A DNA stretch of 23,137 bases from RGIG8775 sp045121195 (GCA_045121195.1 JBGVFO010000193.1:1-23137), one strand, 5' to 3'. Counted from the stretch's first letter, positions 1 through 8,519 are shown. Numbers and translations are program-made. The notes: generated by a model not told the origin, from the sequence alone.

Positions 1-1
1 A

Positions 2-2422
2 AATTTACCTACAGCAAAGCAAGTAAAAGAAAATATTGAGTCCAAGCTGTCCCGCCAGTTTGGTTGCACGGCGGAAGAGGCCTCCCGTGACCAAATGTAC
101 AAGGCGGCGGCACTGACTATTAAAGACATTCTGACCGCAAAGCGCGGTGAGTTCAAAAAGGACGTCAACCAGACCGGCTCCAAGCGTGTTTACTATATGT
201 GTATGGAGTTCCTGCTTGGCCGTTCTCTGAAGACCAACGTTCACAACCTCGGTCTCGCCGACGAATATAAGGAAGCACTCGCCGAGCTCGGCTTTGAGCT
301 TGACGATCTTTATGAGTGTGAGCCTGACGCGGGACTCGGTAACGGCGGTCTTGGAAGACTTGCGGCGTGCTTTATGGACTCGCTGTCCTCCCTTGATTAC
401 CCCGCAACAGGTTTCTCTATTTGCTACGAGTACGGTCTGTTTAAGCAGCTGATCGTTGACGGTATGCAGATCGAGCTTCCCGATATCTGGCTTCCCGGCG
501 GCGAGGTATGGCTGGTTCCCAGAACCGACCGTATCTACAAGGTCAAGATGGGCGGCCGCGTCAGAGAAGAGTGGAAGAACAATCACCTTGAGATCATTTA
601 CGAGGACTGCGAGGAGATCGAAGCGGTTCCTTACGATATGATGATCTCGGGCGCAGACAGTAAGGCAGTCAGCCAGTTAAGACTTTGGAAGGCGCGTGAT
701 ATTCACAACTTCAATATGGGTCTTTTCTCCCAGGGACAGTATACCAAGGCGCTTGAGGAAAGCACCAATGCGGAGATCATTTCCAAGGTGCTGTATCCCT
801 CCGATAACCACACCGAGGGTAAGCTGCTTCGTCTTTCCCAGCAGTATTTCCTGGTTTCGGCATCGGTGCAGAGCATTATCCGCGACCATATGGCGGTATA
901 CGGAACCCTTGACAATCTTGCTGATAAGGCGGCGATCCACATCAACGATACGCACCCCGCACTCTGTATTCCCGAGCTTATGCGTATCCTGATCGACGAT
1001 TATTTCTATACGTGGGACCGCGCGTGGGATATCGTGACCCGCACCGTTTCCTACACCAATCACACCGTTATGCCTGAGGCGCTGGAAACCTGGAACGAGG
1101 ATCTGTTCAAGCTGAAGCTCCCCAGAATCTATACCATCGTGAAGGAGATCAACGAGCGATTCTGCCGTGAGGCGTGGAAGTTCTTCCCGGGCAACTGGAA
1201 CAGCATTTCTAAAATGAGCGTTGTCGGCTACGGCGAGGTTCGTATGGCAAACCTGTCGGTCATCGCCTCCCACTCTGTCAACGGTGTATCCAAGCTTCAC
1301 TCGGATATTTTGAAGAGCAATACCTTTAAGGATTTCTACAAGATGTATCCGTACAAGTTTGATAACGTGACCAACGGTATTGCCCATCGCAGATGGCTTT
1401 GCTACTCCAACCCCAAGTTGGCGTCGCTTTTGGACGACTGCATTGGCACGGGCTACCGTCATAATCCCGAGGAGCTGGCAAACTTCGCTAAATTTGCCGA
1501 TGACGAGACCGTTCTTGCGCAGATTCGTGAGATCAAGCATCAGAACAAGATCGCCTTCTCCAATCTTCTGATGAAGAGAACCGGTAAGGGCCTTGATACT
1601 CACTCGGTATTTGACGTGCAGATCAAGCGTTTGCACGAGTATAAGCGTCAGCTTCTTAACGCCCTTAATATCATCGGTCTTTATCTGGATCTCAAGGAGA
1701 ATCCCGATCTTGACGTTCAGCCCCAGACCTTCATCTTCGGCGCCAAGGCGGCTCCCGGCTATCATATGGCAAAGCAGATCATCAAGCTTCTTTGCTATAT
1801 CAGCCGTGACATCGATCAGAATCCCAGAATTCGCGAGAAGCTTCAGGTCGTATTCCTTGAGGACTACAACGTAAGCCTTGCGGAAACCCTGATTCCTTCC
1901 GCCGAGATCAGTGAGCAGATCTCCTTGGCAGGTAAGGAGGCGAGCGGAACGGGTTGTATGAAGCTGATGATCAACGGCGCGATCACCCTCGGTACTCTTG
2001 ACGGCGCAAACGTAGAGATGCTTGCCGCCGCAGGTGACGATAATATGTTTATCTTCGGTCTTACCAGCAACGAGGTTGACGAGCTTTGGCTTCGCGGCTA
2101 TAACTCGGCGCTTTACTACGCAAACAACGATCGTCTGAAGAAGATCGTAAACTATCTGAACGTCGGCTTCGCCGGCGAATCCTTCTCGGATATTGCCACC
2201 TATCTGCTTTCGGGCTACGGAATCGCGGACCCCTATATGTGTCTTGCTGATTTTGAGTCTTACAGACAGGCGCACGAGAAGGTGATCGACGCTTACCAGG
2301 ATAAGACGAAGTGGAACCGTATGTCCCTTATGAACATTGCTTCCGCCGGTCACTTTGCCGCTGACCGCAGTATTGAAGAGTACGCACAGCGGATCTGGAA
2401 GCTGAAGAAGCTGTCAAAATAA
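2..2422 (+). CDS. glgP: Glycogen/starch alpha-glucan phosphorylase (5' end outside window)
   Basis: Releases glucose-1-phosphate from the non-reducing ends of glycogen or maltodextrin in the cytoplasm (GT35 family, pyridoxal phosphate dependent). The frame is open from base 2, so the gene is cut by the window edge. The ATG at 95 is internal: 31 in-frame residues precede it, giving 806 visible residues, close to the usual 800-840. The PLP site is clear (EASGTGCMKL, with the Schiff-base lysine codon at 1961-1963), followed by the conserved GTLDGANVEM. The early segment YYMCMEFLLGRSL is also typical of the family. The GH13 gene begins 11 bp downstream, so the two are probably co-transcribed for alpha-glucan degradation. 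Family assignment is secure; glycogen versus maltodextrin preference cannot be read from sequence. Confidence 0.97.
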   Translation, partial: NLPTAKQVKENIESKLSRQFGCTAEEASRDQMYKAAALTIKDILTAKRGEFKKDVNQTGSKRVYYMCMEFLLGRSLKTNVHNLGLADEYKEALAELGFELDDLYECEPDAGLGNGGLGRLAACFMDSLSSLDYPATGFSICYEYGLFKQLIVDGMQIELPDIWLPGGEVWLVPRTDRIYKVKMGGRVREEWKNNHLEIIYEDCEEIEAVPYDMMISGADSKAVSQLRLWKARDIHNFNMGLFSQGQYTKALEESTNAEIISKVLYPSDNHTEGKLLRLSQQYFLVSASVQSIIRDHMAVYGTLDNLADKAAIHINDTHPALCIPELMRILIDDYFYTWDRAWDIVTRTVSYTNHTVMPEALETWNEDLFKLKLPRIYTIVKEINERFCREAWKFFPGNWNSISKMSVVGYGEVRMANLSVIASHSVNGVSKLHSDILKSNTFKDFYKMYPYKFDNVTNGIAHRRWLCYSNPKLASLLDDCIGTGYRHNPEELANFAKFADDETVLAQIREIKHQNKIAFSNLLMKRTGKGLDTHSVFDVQIKRLHEYKRQLLNALNIIGLYLDLKENPDLDVQPQTFIFGAKAAPGYHMAKQIIKLLCYISRDIDQNPRIREKLQVVFLEDYNVSLAETLIPSAEISEQISLAGKEASGTGCMKLMINGAITLGTLDGANVEMLAAAGDDNMFIFGLTSNEVDELWLRGYNSALYYANNDRLKKIVNYLNVGFAGESFSDIATYLLSGYGIADPYMCLADFESYRQAHEKVIDAYQDKTKWNRMSLMNIASAGHFAADRSIEEYAQRIWKLKKLSK

Positions 2423-2432
2423 GAGGATCGTT

Positions 2433-4361
2433 ATGCTTTCATATTTGCACACAAGCCTCGAGAGAGGTGAGTTGCCGATCCTTACGAAAACGGTTGACCG
2501 AGAGGATGCTTCTCACAGGGGTGCTTTTCCTCTCGGCACCCGTATTACCTTTACCATACGATGCAAAAGACGGCTCGGTATCCGCGCCGTCGTTTTGCGA
2601 TTTCAGCGGGACGGTTGTGAATGCCGCGATCTTCCGTTTTCTTTTGCTGATACGTGCTGCGGTGAAGACGAGTATCGGTTGTCCCTTTCGCTGACCGAGG
2701 AGCTTTGTGATGGACAGGATGGGCTTTTCTATTACGAGATTCTGTTCCTCCGTGGCTTTGATACGCTGTTTACCCATACGGAAAACAACGTGGACTTTAC
2801 CCTTGGCAGCGAGGCCGGGCGGCGATTTCGCTTGCTCGTATACCGCAAGGACTATTCCGTTCCTTCCTGGTTTTCGGGCGGCGTGATGTATCACGTTTTC
2901 GTAGACCGATTTTTCCGCGGAAGCGGCGAGGTCGGCAGTCGCGAGGACGCCGAAATGAACGAGGATTGGTACGGCGGCATCAAGCAATACGCACTCTATC
3001 CCGGCTCACCCGTGAAGAACAATGAGTTCTTCGGCGGCAACCTTTGGGGCGTTGCCGAGAAGCTGGACTATTTGGCTTCTCTTGGCGTAACCACCGTATA
3101 TCTAAGTCCTATCTTTAAGGCATATTCCAACCATAAGTACGATACGGGCGACTATATGCAGGTCGACGAGATGTTCGGCGGAGAGGCTGCCCTTGACCAC
3201 TTGATCGCGGAGGCGGACAAAAGGGGAATGCGGCTGATCCTTGACGGCGTATTTAACCATACGGGTGATGACAGCCGCTACTTCAATCGCTACGGCAAAT
3301 ACGATTCGGTGGGGGCTTATCAGTCCCGGAACTCTCCTTATCACGATTGGTTTTGCTTTGAGCAATTTCCTCATTCCTACGCCTCCTGGTGGGGCATTGA
3401 GATCTTGCCAAAATTGAATCCTAACTGCCGCGCTTGTCGGGAATTTTTGGCGGGCAAGAACGGTGTTGCCGAGGCCTATATCAAAAAAGGGATCGGCGGC
3501 TGGCGTCTTGACGTTGCGGACGAGCTTTCCGACGAGTTTTTAGATCTTCTTCGCAAGACGGTAAAAGGCGCTTCCAATAACGAGGGCATCATTATCGGTG
3601 AGGTCTGGGAGAATGCGGCGGATAAATCTGCCTACGGCAAGCGCCGTCGCTATTTTCGCGGCGAGCAGCTTGACAGCGTGATGAACTATCCCTTGAGAAA
3701 CGCGATCCTGTCCTTCGTTAAGGATCGGGATGCGCAGGCGTTTTACAACGGTGTCACCGAAATTTATGCGTCGTACCCTAAGGCGGTTTGCGATTCACTT
3801 ATGAATCTTCTGGGGACCCACGATACCGAGCGGATCCTTTCGATCTTAGGCGGGAATGGGATAGAAGGACTGGACAACCGCTCTCTTTCCGCTTTCCGTA
3901 TGTCGGAGAAAGCCAGGAAGCAGGGGATCGCTCTTCTTAAGATCGCGTCGGCTCTGCAATATACGCTTTACGGAGTTCCATCGCTTTATTACGGCGATGA
4001 AGCGGGCGTCGAGGGCGGTCACGATCCCTTCTGCCGTCTTCCGTACCCTTGGGGGCGGGAAGAAAAGGAGCTGCTTTCTCATTATCAAAAGTTGGGCGAG
4101 ATCCGACGAGACCACGAGGCATTCCGCGACGGCGATTTCCGCTTTGTTAAGGTAAACTGTGGGTTTGTTGCTTACGAAAGATGCTTGGAGGATCAGCGGA
4201 TCCTTGTTGCGGCGAACCGATCGTCTTCCGCGGTGAGTCTGGCGCTTGGCGGTCAAGGAGTGGAGCTGTTGCAGGAGCGCGAGGTGGAAGGGGAGGCGAT
4301 GATTGCCCCTGACACGGTGTGCATATTCGCTATGAAGACCAAAACGGACAAAGGAGCTTGA
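2433..4361 (+). CDS. GH13 alpha-amylase/neopullulanase-type glycosidase
   Basis: Hydrolyses alpha-1,4 (possibly also alpha-1,6) links in starch, glycogen or maltodextrins. All four GH13 motifs are visible: DGVFNH (from residue 271), GWRLDVADE with nucleophile D360, GEVWEN with acid/base E390, and GTHDTER with transition-state stabiliser D464. Residues 1-130 look like a beta-sandwich N-terminal domain of the neopullulanase/cyclomaltodextrinase kind; the barrel starts near YHVFVDRFF, and a small C-terminal beta domain follows. There is no signal peptide, so the enzyme is probably cytoplasmic and works with the upstream phosphorylase. An SD-like GAGGAT precedes the ATG. The length of 642 residues fits the family. 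Exact substrate specificity is unresolved. Confidence 0.93.
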   Translation: MLSYLHTSLERGELPILTKTVDREDASHRGAFPLGTRITFTIRCKRRLGIRAVVLRFQRDGCECRDLPFSFADTCCGEDEYRLSLSLTEELCDGQDGLFYYEILFLRGFDTLFTHTENNVDFTLGSEAGRRFRLLVYRKDYSVPSWFSGGVMYHVFVDRFFRGSGEVGSREDAEMNEDWYGGIKQYALYPGSPVKNNEFFGGNLWGVAEKLDYLASLGVTTVYLSPIFKAYSNHKYDTGDYMQVDEMFGGEAALDHLIAEADKRGMRLILDGVFNHTGDDSRYFNRYGKYDSVGAYQSRNSPYHDWFCFEQFPHSYASWWGIEILPKLNPNCRACREFLAGKNGVAEAYIKKGIGGWRLDVADELSDEFLDLLRKTVKGASNNEGIIIGEVWENAADKSAYGKRRRYFRGEQLDSVMNYPLRNAILSFVKDRDAQAFYNGVTEIYASYPKAVCDSLMNLLGTHDTERILSILGGNGIEGLDNRSLSAFRMSEKARKQGIALLKIASALQYTLYGVPSLYYGDEAGVEGGHDPFCRLPYPWGREEKELLSHYQKLGEIRRDHEAFRDGDFRFVKVNCGFVAYERCLEDQRILVAANRSSSAVSLALGGQGVELLQEREVEGEAMIAPDTVCIFAMKTKTDKGA

Positions 4362-4362
4362 T

Positions 4363-4701
4363 ATGCTGGGAAAACTGTTTGAACGGCTGACGAAAAGCAA
4401 AAACCCCAATAGCAAACGATATAAATACGATATGGCGAAGCAGATCTGCGGACATCACGTCAAATACGTTACCGAAAAGATCGGTGACGTGGACGAGGTG
4501 ATCGGACGCAACGGCGCTCTCAACATCCGTGACGGAGAGCTGCTGGTTTTTGCCTCATCCGATATTTTAATGCGTTGCAATATTGAGGAGATGCAGGCGT
4601 GGGAGCTTCTTTCCAAGGACGGCGTCGTTATTACCGCCCCCGATAAGGAGCACGGCGGTAAAGAGCGCACCATCATCGTTTATTACGTATACTACCGATA
4701 A
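4363..4701 (+). CDS. Conserved small protein of unknown function
   Basis: 112 residues, no family recognised. It starts one base after the stop codon of the GH13 gene with a good SD (AAAGGAG), so it is translated with that gene and is the last member of the operon. The sequence is soluble, with a basic N-terminus and mixed alpha/beta character and no membrane segments. CGHHVKYV near residue 30 and the C-terminal IIVYYVYYR strand stand out. A strong terminator follows directly. Good spacing and a complete operon position argue that it is a real gene. A role in glucan metabolism is only guilt by association. Confidence 0.75.
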   Translation: MLGKLFERLTKSKNPNSKRYKYDMAKQICGHHVKYVTEKIGDVDEVIGRNGALNIRDGELLVFASSDILMRCNIEEMQAWELLSKDGVVITAPDKEHGGKERTIIVYYVYYR

Positions 4702-4702
4702 A

Positions 4703-4735
4703 AAAGGACCTGCCTAAACGGCGGGTCCTTTGTTT
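4703..4735 (+). terminator. Rho-independent terminator of the glgP-GH13 operon
   Basis: Stem AAAGGACCTGCC pairs with GGCGGGTCCTTT (one G-T wobble) around a TAAAC loop, followed by TGTTTTG. It lies immediately after the small unknown gene. Confidence 0.88.
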
Positions 4736-4754
4736 TGGGCGTTTGCCTCGCATA

Positions 4755-4783
4755 TTGACTTTCTTTTCCTCTTTTGTTATAAT
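4755..4783 (+). promoter_or_regulatory. Sigma-A promoter for the membrane spermidine-synthase-like gene
   Basis: TTGACT at 4755-4760 and a perfect TATAAT at 4778-4783, separated by 17 bp. It lies about 36 bp before the start codon and just after the preceding terminator. Confidence 0.88.
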
Positions 4784-4818
4784 AGATGCAGTCAAGCACA
4801 ACAAGAAAGGGGATTTTT

Positions 4819-6405
4819 ATGCTGAAAAAGAAATGGTTTTTCTACCTGACCGAGTTTTTTTCGGGCATGTCGGTTATGGCCATCGAGTTAGGCGCGAGCC
4901 GTCTTTTAGCACCGTATTTCTCGTCTTCTCAGATCGTGTGGACGATTATTATCGGTGCGATCATGATTGCAATGGCCCTTGGAAACATCTGGGGCGGACG
5001 CCTGGCGGACAGGAATCCTGCTCCGGACAAGATGTATTTCCGAATTCTGGTCGTGGCGGTATGGACGGCGGCAATTCCGTTTCTTGGCAAGTACGTGATC
5101 GCGGGCGTGTCGCTTATGCTCGCCTTGCTTGTCGGTCAAAATTTTTTGATTTGGGCATCTCTCGTTTCTTGCCTTTTGCTGTTTGTTTTTCCGCTGATGT
5201 TGTTGGGAAGCGTCTCTCCCGCACTGGTCAAATACGCCGTACACAGTCTCGACGAGAACGGAAAGATCGTGGGCGAGCTGAATGCACTTAATACGGTTGG
5301 ATCTATTATCGGCACGTTCACTCCAACCTTTATCACGATCCCGCTGGTCGGCACGTCTTGGACCTTTATTATTTTTGCAATTATTTTGCTCGCCATTGCG
5401 CTTGCATACTTCATTAGTGCTCGCGTAAAGCTTTTGAAGGTATCCGTGATGGTCGTTTTCGTTATCGTTTTTTCCAGTCTCGCCTCTGTAAATAGTTTTG
5501 CGTTCTGGCGAAATGATGCCAATCTCTATGAAGACGAGTCGATATATAACTATTTGCAAGTAGTAGAAGACGATGAAGAAATCGTTCTTTCGACCAACGT
5601 GCTTTTTGGCGTGCAATCCATAACCAAAAAAGACGGAGGACTTACGGGGCTTTATTATGATTATGCGTTGGCGGGACCGTATATGGCGGGGGTTACCGAA
5701 AAGGAGGAGCTTCGTGTACTGATCCTCGGCATGGGAAGCGGCACTTACGCGACTCAGTGTTATCACTATTTTGACAATGCTGTGATGACGGGCGTTGAGA
5801 TCGATAAGAAGATCATTGATCTTGCTTACAAACGATTCGGACTTCCGCAAGACGAGCGTATTGCCTGCGTTGAATTTGACGGACGCGCATATCTGCGAGG
5901 GGCGGGGGAATACGATCTAATCATGGTTGATGCCTACCGTGACGTGACGATTCCGTTTCAGATGTCAAGTGCGGAATTCTTTGGCGAGGTACAGGAGCAT
6001 CTTGCCGATGACGGCGTGATGATCGTGAATCTTAACATGTATTCCTCTACCGACGGATCTATTGATAAGTATCTCTGCGATACCGTGGCTTCGGTTTTTG
6101 ATACCGTTTACGTTGCAGATCGCGGCACGAACCGAATGGTGTTTGCATCGGAGGATCCTTCTATCCTTGAGCGATTCCGTGCGACCTATCCCAAAAGGGA
6201 TCATGCGCTTTCTCTTATCCTTTCGACCGTGGAGGGAAAGTTAACGCCTTATAATGGCGGCGCTCTCATTTTGACCGACGATAAAGCGCCGGTCGAGCTA
6301 CTTGGAATGAAAGTTATAGACGAAATGATAGCAAAGGAACTTTCGTATTATAAGGAGGCATTCAAGGATATGACATTTTCCGAAATGCTTGCTTTTTTGC
6401 AGTAG
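4819..6405 (+). CDS. Membrane protein with C-terminal spermidine-synthase-like domain
   Basis: Fused transporter-like/spermidine-synthase family protein, 528 residues. The first ~230 residues hold about seven hydrophobic helices. The rest is a class I SAM-dependent fold like that of spermidine synthase: ESIYNYLQVVED (substrate-side strand), nucleotide-binding loop ILGMGSG near residue 301, acidic GVEID, and VDAYRD at the position of the catalytic Asp loop. I chose the ATG at 4819 because AAAGGGGA lies 5 bp upstream; the in-frame ATG at 4786 overlaps the promoter. Many members of this family are not proven polyamine synthases, and the fold could transfer other groups at the membrane. It is monocistronic, with its own promoter and terminator. 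Confidence 0.88.
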   Translation: MLKKKWFFYLTEFFSGMSVMAIELGASRLLAPYFSSSQIVWTIIIGAIMIAMALGNIWGGRLADRNPAPDKMYFRILVVAVWTAAIPFLGKYVIAGVSLMLALLVGQNFLIWASLVSCLLLFVFPLMLLGSVSPALVKYAVHSLDENGKIVGELNALNTVGSIIGTFTPTFITIPLVGTSWTFIIFAIILLAIALAYFISARVKLLKVSVMVVFVIVFSSLASVNSFAFWRNDANLYEDESIYNYLQVVEDDEEIVLSTNVLFGVQSITKKDGGLTGLYYDYALAGPYMAGVTEKEELRVLILGMGSGTYATQCYHYFDNAVMTGVEIDKKIIDLAYKRFGLPQDERIACVEFDGRAYLRGAGEYDLIMVDAYRDVTIPFQMSSAEFFGEVQEHLADDGVMIVNLNMYSSTDGSIDKYLCDTVASVFDTVYVADRGTNRMVFASEDPSILERFRATYPKRDHALSLILSTVEGKLTPYNGGALILTDDKAPVELLGMKVIDEMIAKELSYYKEAFKDMTFSEMLAFLQ

Positions 6406-6411
6406 TAGAAT

Positions 6412-6455
6412 AAAAAGGACAGAGTGTGGTAGAAGCCTCTGTCCTATTTGTCTTT
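6412..6455. terminator. Bidirectional terminator between convergent genes
   Basis: Perfect 9-bp stem AGGACAGAG/CTCTGTCCT with a 12-nt loop. A T-rich tract follows on the plus side, and an A-run (6412-6416) gives a U-tract on the minus side. It separates the spermidine-synthase-like gene from the convergent 143-residue gene. Confidence 0.82.
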
Positions 6456-6887
6456 TCAGAACTTGATATTTTTTCCAAGGCGTGCCGCAAGCTCTTGGGC
6501 AACCTTTTTTGCTTCGTCTGCCTTTTCGCCCAGTGCCTCAAACCGAAGGGGATCGGTTCCTTGAGAAAAGGCCTCGTTCAGTGCGGCGGAAATCAGCGCC
6601 GTGGATGCAAAAGCGTATTCACCGTCCGTTTGGATGCGAATAAATCCGTCCTCGGGGCAGTATAGAACCCCTTGTTTGGAAAGCGCGTAGATCTCGCCGT
6701 ATGCCTCCTCCACGTCGAGAGAATCATACTTGGCAAGCTCATAGCGAAGAGAAGTGGGACAGACCGCGGTAAGAGGGGGGAGGATCGCTCCCATCATTTT
6801 ATATTCAAGGGCGCTTGGTTGAACGATTGCGCCGCTTACGCTGTCATAAGCATATTTTTTTCCTTCAAAACGAAACGTGTAGAGCAT
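6456..6887 (-). CDS. Unknown protein; possible remnant of SCIFF-type radical-SAM maturase
   Basis: 143 residues. The start has a good SD (GAAGGAT, 7 bp away). The first ~85 residues resemble the N-terminal peptide-binding (RRE-like) part of clostridial SCIFF/ranthipeptide maturases: a short strand pair ending YDSVSGAI, then a helix with VEEAYGEI and KQGVLY. The tail (ELAARLGKNIKF) is reminiscent of the segment just before the TTN motif of those enzymes. However, no CxxxCxxC cluster is present and the protein stops there. It follows yajC and a TIGR04086-like gene, where scfA/scfB often sit in Clostridia as I recall. It may be a decayed or repurposed maturase, or an unrelated protein. The gene itself is well supported; the homology is tentative. 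Confidence 0.7.
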   Translation of the reverse strand: MLYTFRFEGKKYAYDSVSGAIVQPSALEYKMMGAILPPLTAVCPTSLRYELAKYDSLDVEEAYGEIYALSKQGVLYCPEDGFIRIQTDGEYAFASTALISAALNEAFSQGTDPLRFEALGEKADEAKKVAQELAARLGKNIKF

Positions 6888-6910
6888 TTTATTATCCTTC
6901 TTTGTTTTTG

Positions 6911-7384
6911 TTATCTTCTTTTTGGCTTTTTCTTTTTATTGCTTACCCCGATGCAGGCGCCGAGGATCGAGATCCCAACGGCAATTCCGCGAAGTCCGAG
7001 GGCGGAGGCAAGACCGCGCTCTGCGGAAAGGGAAGCGTTCATAAGAAGAGATAGGACGAACAGAACGCCGAGAAGCAAAAGTGCCGTGAGAAGACCGCAC
7101 AAGAGCGCGGATCCGCGGTTCAGCCTTGCCGAGGTGAAGCCGCCCAGGAGGGCGCTTATATAAAGAGCGGAAAAGGCGGCAGGCATAACGAAGCGATTGG
7201 GGTCAGCGGTCGAATATACCGCCGCGGAAATCATAAAAAGTAGCGCAACGCAGCAAAGCAACGCCACGGCAAGTCCGCGAAGAGAGCAGGCAAGAATGCC
7301 GCGCGGTCCCGTGCTTTTTATCGTATCTGTCAAGCCCGCACGGGTGCTTGTGCGTCCTTTTCTTTTGGAAAGTCTGGAATTCAT
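6911..7384 (-). CDS. TIGR04086-like small membrane protein
   Basis: 157 residues from the ATG at 7384, chosen because a GCGGAGG SD lies 6 bp upstream; the in-frame TTG at 7399 would put the SD inside the gene. A basic N-terminus of ~35 residues is followed by four hydrophobic helices separated by short loops, and the protein ends with a lysine/arginine-rich tail (SNKKKKPKRR). This profile and the position directly after yajC fit the TIGR04086 family of Firmicutes membrane proteins, whose function is unknown. It is probably co-transcribed with yajC and the following 143-residue gene, which begins 23 bp downstream. An inverted repeat covers its ribosome-binding site. Confidence 0.8.
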   Translation of the reverse strand: MNSRLSKRKGRTSTRAGLTDTIKSTGPRGILACSLRGLAVALLCCVALLFMISAAVYSTADPNRFVMPAAFSALYISALLGGFTSARLNRGSALLCGLLTALLLLGVLFVLSLLMNASLSAERGLASALGLRGIAVGISILGACIGVSNKKKKPKRR

Positions 7385-7387
7385 AAA

Positions 7388-7436
7388 ATGCCTCCGCAAA
7401 ATATAATTTATTACACTATATTCATGCGGAGGCGAT
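7388..7436 (-). promoter_or_regulatory. Inverted repeat covering the SD of the TIGR04086-like gene
   Basis: GCCTCCGCA at 7390-7398 and TGCGGAGGC at 7425-7433 are exact 9-bp complements separated by 26 nt of AT-rich sequence. In the minus-strand mRNA the downstream arm contains the GGAGG ribosome-binding site, so the hairpin could mask it. There is no U-tract, so it is not a terminator. Its regulatory role is inferred. Confidence 0.45.
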
Positions 7437-7459
7437 TTTATGAGGGGTTGTTACAGGAA

Positions 7460-7789
7460 TCAACCGTTATTGTTCTGTGTATCCTCAACGTGAACGTCAA
7501 CGTTGCGAACGGCGCTCTTGAGAATGCGGATCTTGGTGCCGTCGCGGCTGGTTTCAAGAACGAGGGTCTCGTCCTTGATGCTGACGATCTTTCCGATGAT
7601 GCCACCGATCGTGGTGATCTCATCACCGACCATCAAGCTATCGCGCATCGCGTTCACTTCCTTCTCCTGCTTCTTCTGAGGTCTGATCATAAAGAAATAG
7701 AGAAGGGCGAGCATAGCCACGATCATAACGAGAGAGACCCAATTGAATCCGCCCGCGCCTGCGGTGGTTTGTTCAAGCAAAGTGATCAT
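7460..7789 (-). CDS. yajC: Preprotein translocase accessory subunit YajC
   Basis: 109-residue single-pass protein that associates with SecDF and the SecYEG translocon in the cell membrane. One hydrophobic helix (about residues 17-35) ends in the family signature FFMIRPQKKQEKE. The conserved cytoplasmic segment follows, with MVGDEITTIGGIIGKI and the beta-rich end. The ATG at 7789 has the SD AGGAGG five to seven bases upstream. In-frame sequence further upstream is antisense to rimM and is not part of the gene. A strong promoter lies ahead of it. The neighbours secD and secF are not in the window. Confidence 0.96.
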   Translation of the reverse strand: MITLLEQTTAGAGGFNWVSLVMIVAMLALLYFFMIRPQKKQEKEVNAMRDSLMVGDEITTIGGIIGKIVSIKDETLVLETSRDGTKIRILKSAVRNVDVHVEDTQNNNG

Positions 7790-7822
7790 TTTGCTCCTCC
7801 TGGATTTTAATTTGTTGCTACC

Positions 7823-7851
7823 ATTATAACCTAAACGGGCGCGGATTGCAA
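7823..7851 (-). promoter_or_regulatory. Sigma-A promoter for yajC
   Basis: Minus strand: TTGCAA (7846-7851), 17-bp spacer, perfect TATAAT (7823-7828). It is divergent from the rimM promoter about 100 bp away. Confidence 0.83.
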
Positions 7852-7931
7852 CAGAAATTTGTAAATATTTTGCGGAATCCTTCCGTTTTTTCGGAAAAGG
7901 TGGATTCTGTGCAAAAAATCTTTGTCCCTTG

Positions 7932-7960
7932 TTGAAATTCCGAGAAAAGTATGATATAAT
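7932..7960 (+). promoter_or_regulatory. Sigma-A promoter for rimM-trmD
   Basis: TTGAAA (7932-7937), 17-bp spacer, perfect TATAAT (7955-7960), 49 bp before the rimM start codon. Confidence 0.83.
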
Positions 7961-8009
7961 AATTATGTATATCCTTTTTAACACGAATTGACCGAGAGCG
8001 GAGGGCGCT

Positions 8010-8519
8010 ATGAAGAAAAAGCAATATCTTGAATGTGGAAAAATCGTGAATACCCACGGCTTTCGGGGGGCGGTAAAGCTGGAGTCCTGGTGTAATACCC
8101 CCGAGGATCTGGCGGACCTTTCCCGCCTGTTTCTGATGGAAAAGGACGGGATGCGCTGTCTTACCGTGAAGCACGCATCCGTTTTCAAGCAGTTCGTTAT
8201 TGCCGAGCTGGAGGGCATTGTCGATTTGGATATGGCAATGGCGCTGAAAAATCGGGTGGTATATGCCGCAAGGGAGGATTTTTCCTTGGAGGACGGCGAC
8301 TTTTTTATCGTGGATCTGATCGGACTTCCCGTGATCGACGCGACGAGCGGAACGGAATACGGAACCCTTTCCGATATTATCAATCGGGGCGCGTCGGATA
8401 TCTACGTGATCAAAACGCCCGATGGCGAGCGGATGATGCCCGCGGTAGATGAGTTTGTAAAAAAGGTCGACGTGGAAAAGGGCATCTTCGTTTCGCCCAT
8501 TGAGGGAATGTTTGACTGA
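8010..8519 (+). CDS. rimM: Ribosome maturation factor RimM
   Basis: Assembly factor for the 30S subunit head that binds ribosomal protein S19. It is 169 residues long, the usual size. The N-terminal RimM barrel begins with the typical GKIVNTHGFRGAVKLES, and the C-terminal PRC-barrel shows the usual LIGLPVID, then MMPAVDEFVKKVD. The SD GGAGG lies a few bases before the ATG. In most Firmicutes rpsP and a KH-domain gene precede rimM; here rimM is first after its own promoter, so that operon has been split. trmD follows after 18 bp. Confidence 0.96.
   Translation: MKKKQYLECGKIVNTHGFRGAVKLESWCNTPEDLADLSRLFLMEKDGMRCLTVKHASVFKQFVIAELEGIVDLDMAMALKNRVVYAAREDFSLEDGDFFIVDLIGLPVIDATSGTEYGTLSDIINRGASDIYVIKTPDGERMMPAVDEFVKKVDVEKGIFVSPIEGMFD

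Noticed and set aside
677..2353. 558-residue open frame on the minus strand, opposite glgP
   Set aside because: The plus frame is an unmistakable glycogen phosphorylase; the antisense frame is a by-product of its codon bias and lacks an SD or family motifs.
4906..5850. 314-residue minus-strand frame opposite the spermidine-synthase-like gene
   Set aside because: Low-complexity, charged composition with no SD; the sense strand has clear membrane helices and SAM motifs.
7790..8383. N-terminal extension of yajC upstream of 7789
   Set aside because: It is antisense to rimM and crosses both divergent promoters; the ATG at 7789 has a strong SD and gives the normal YajC length.
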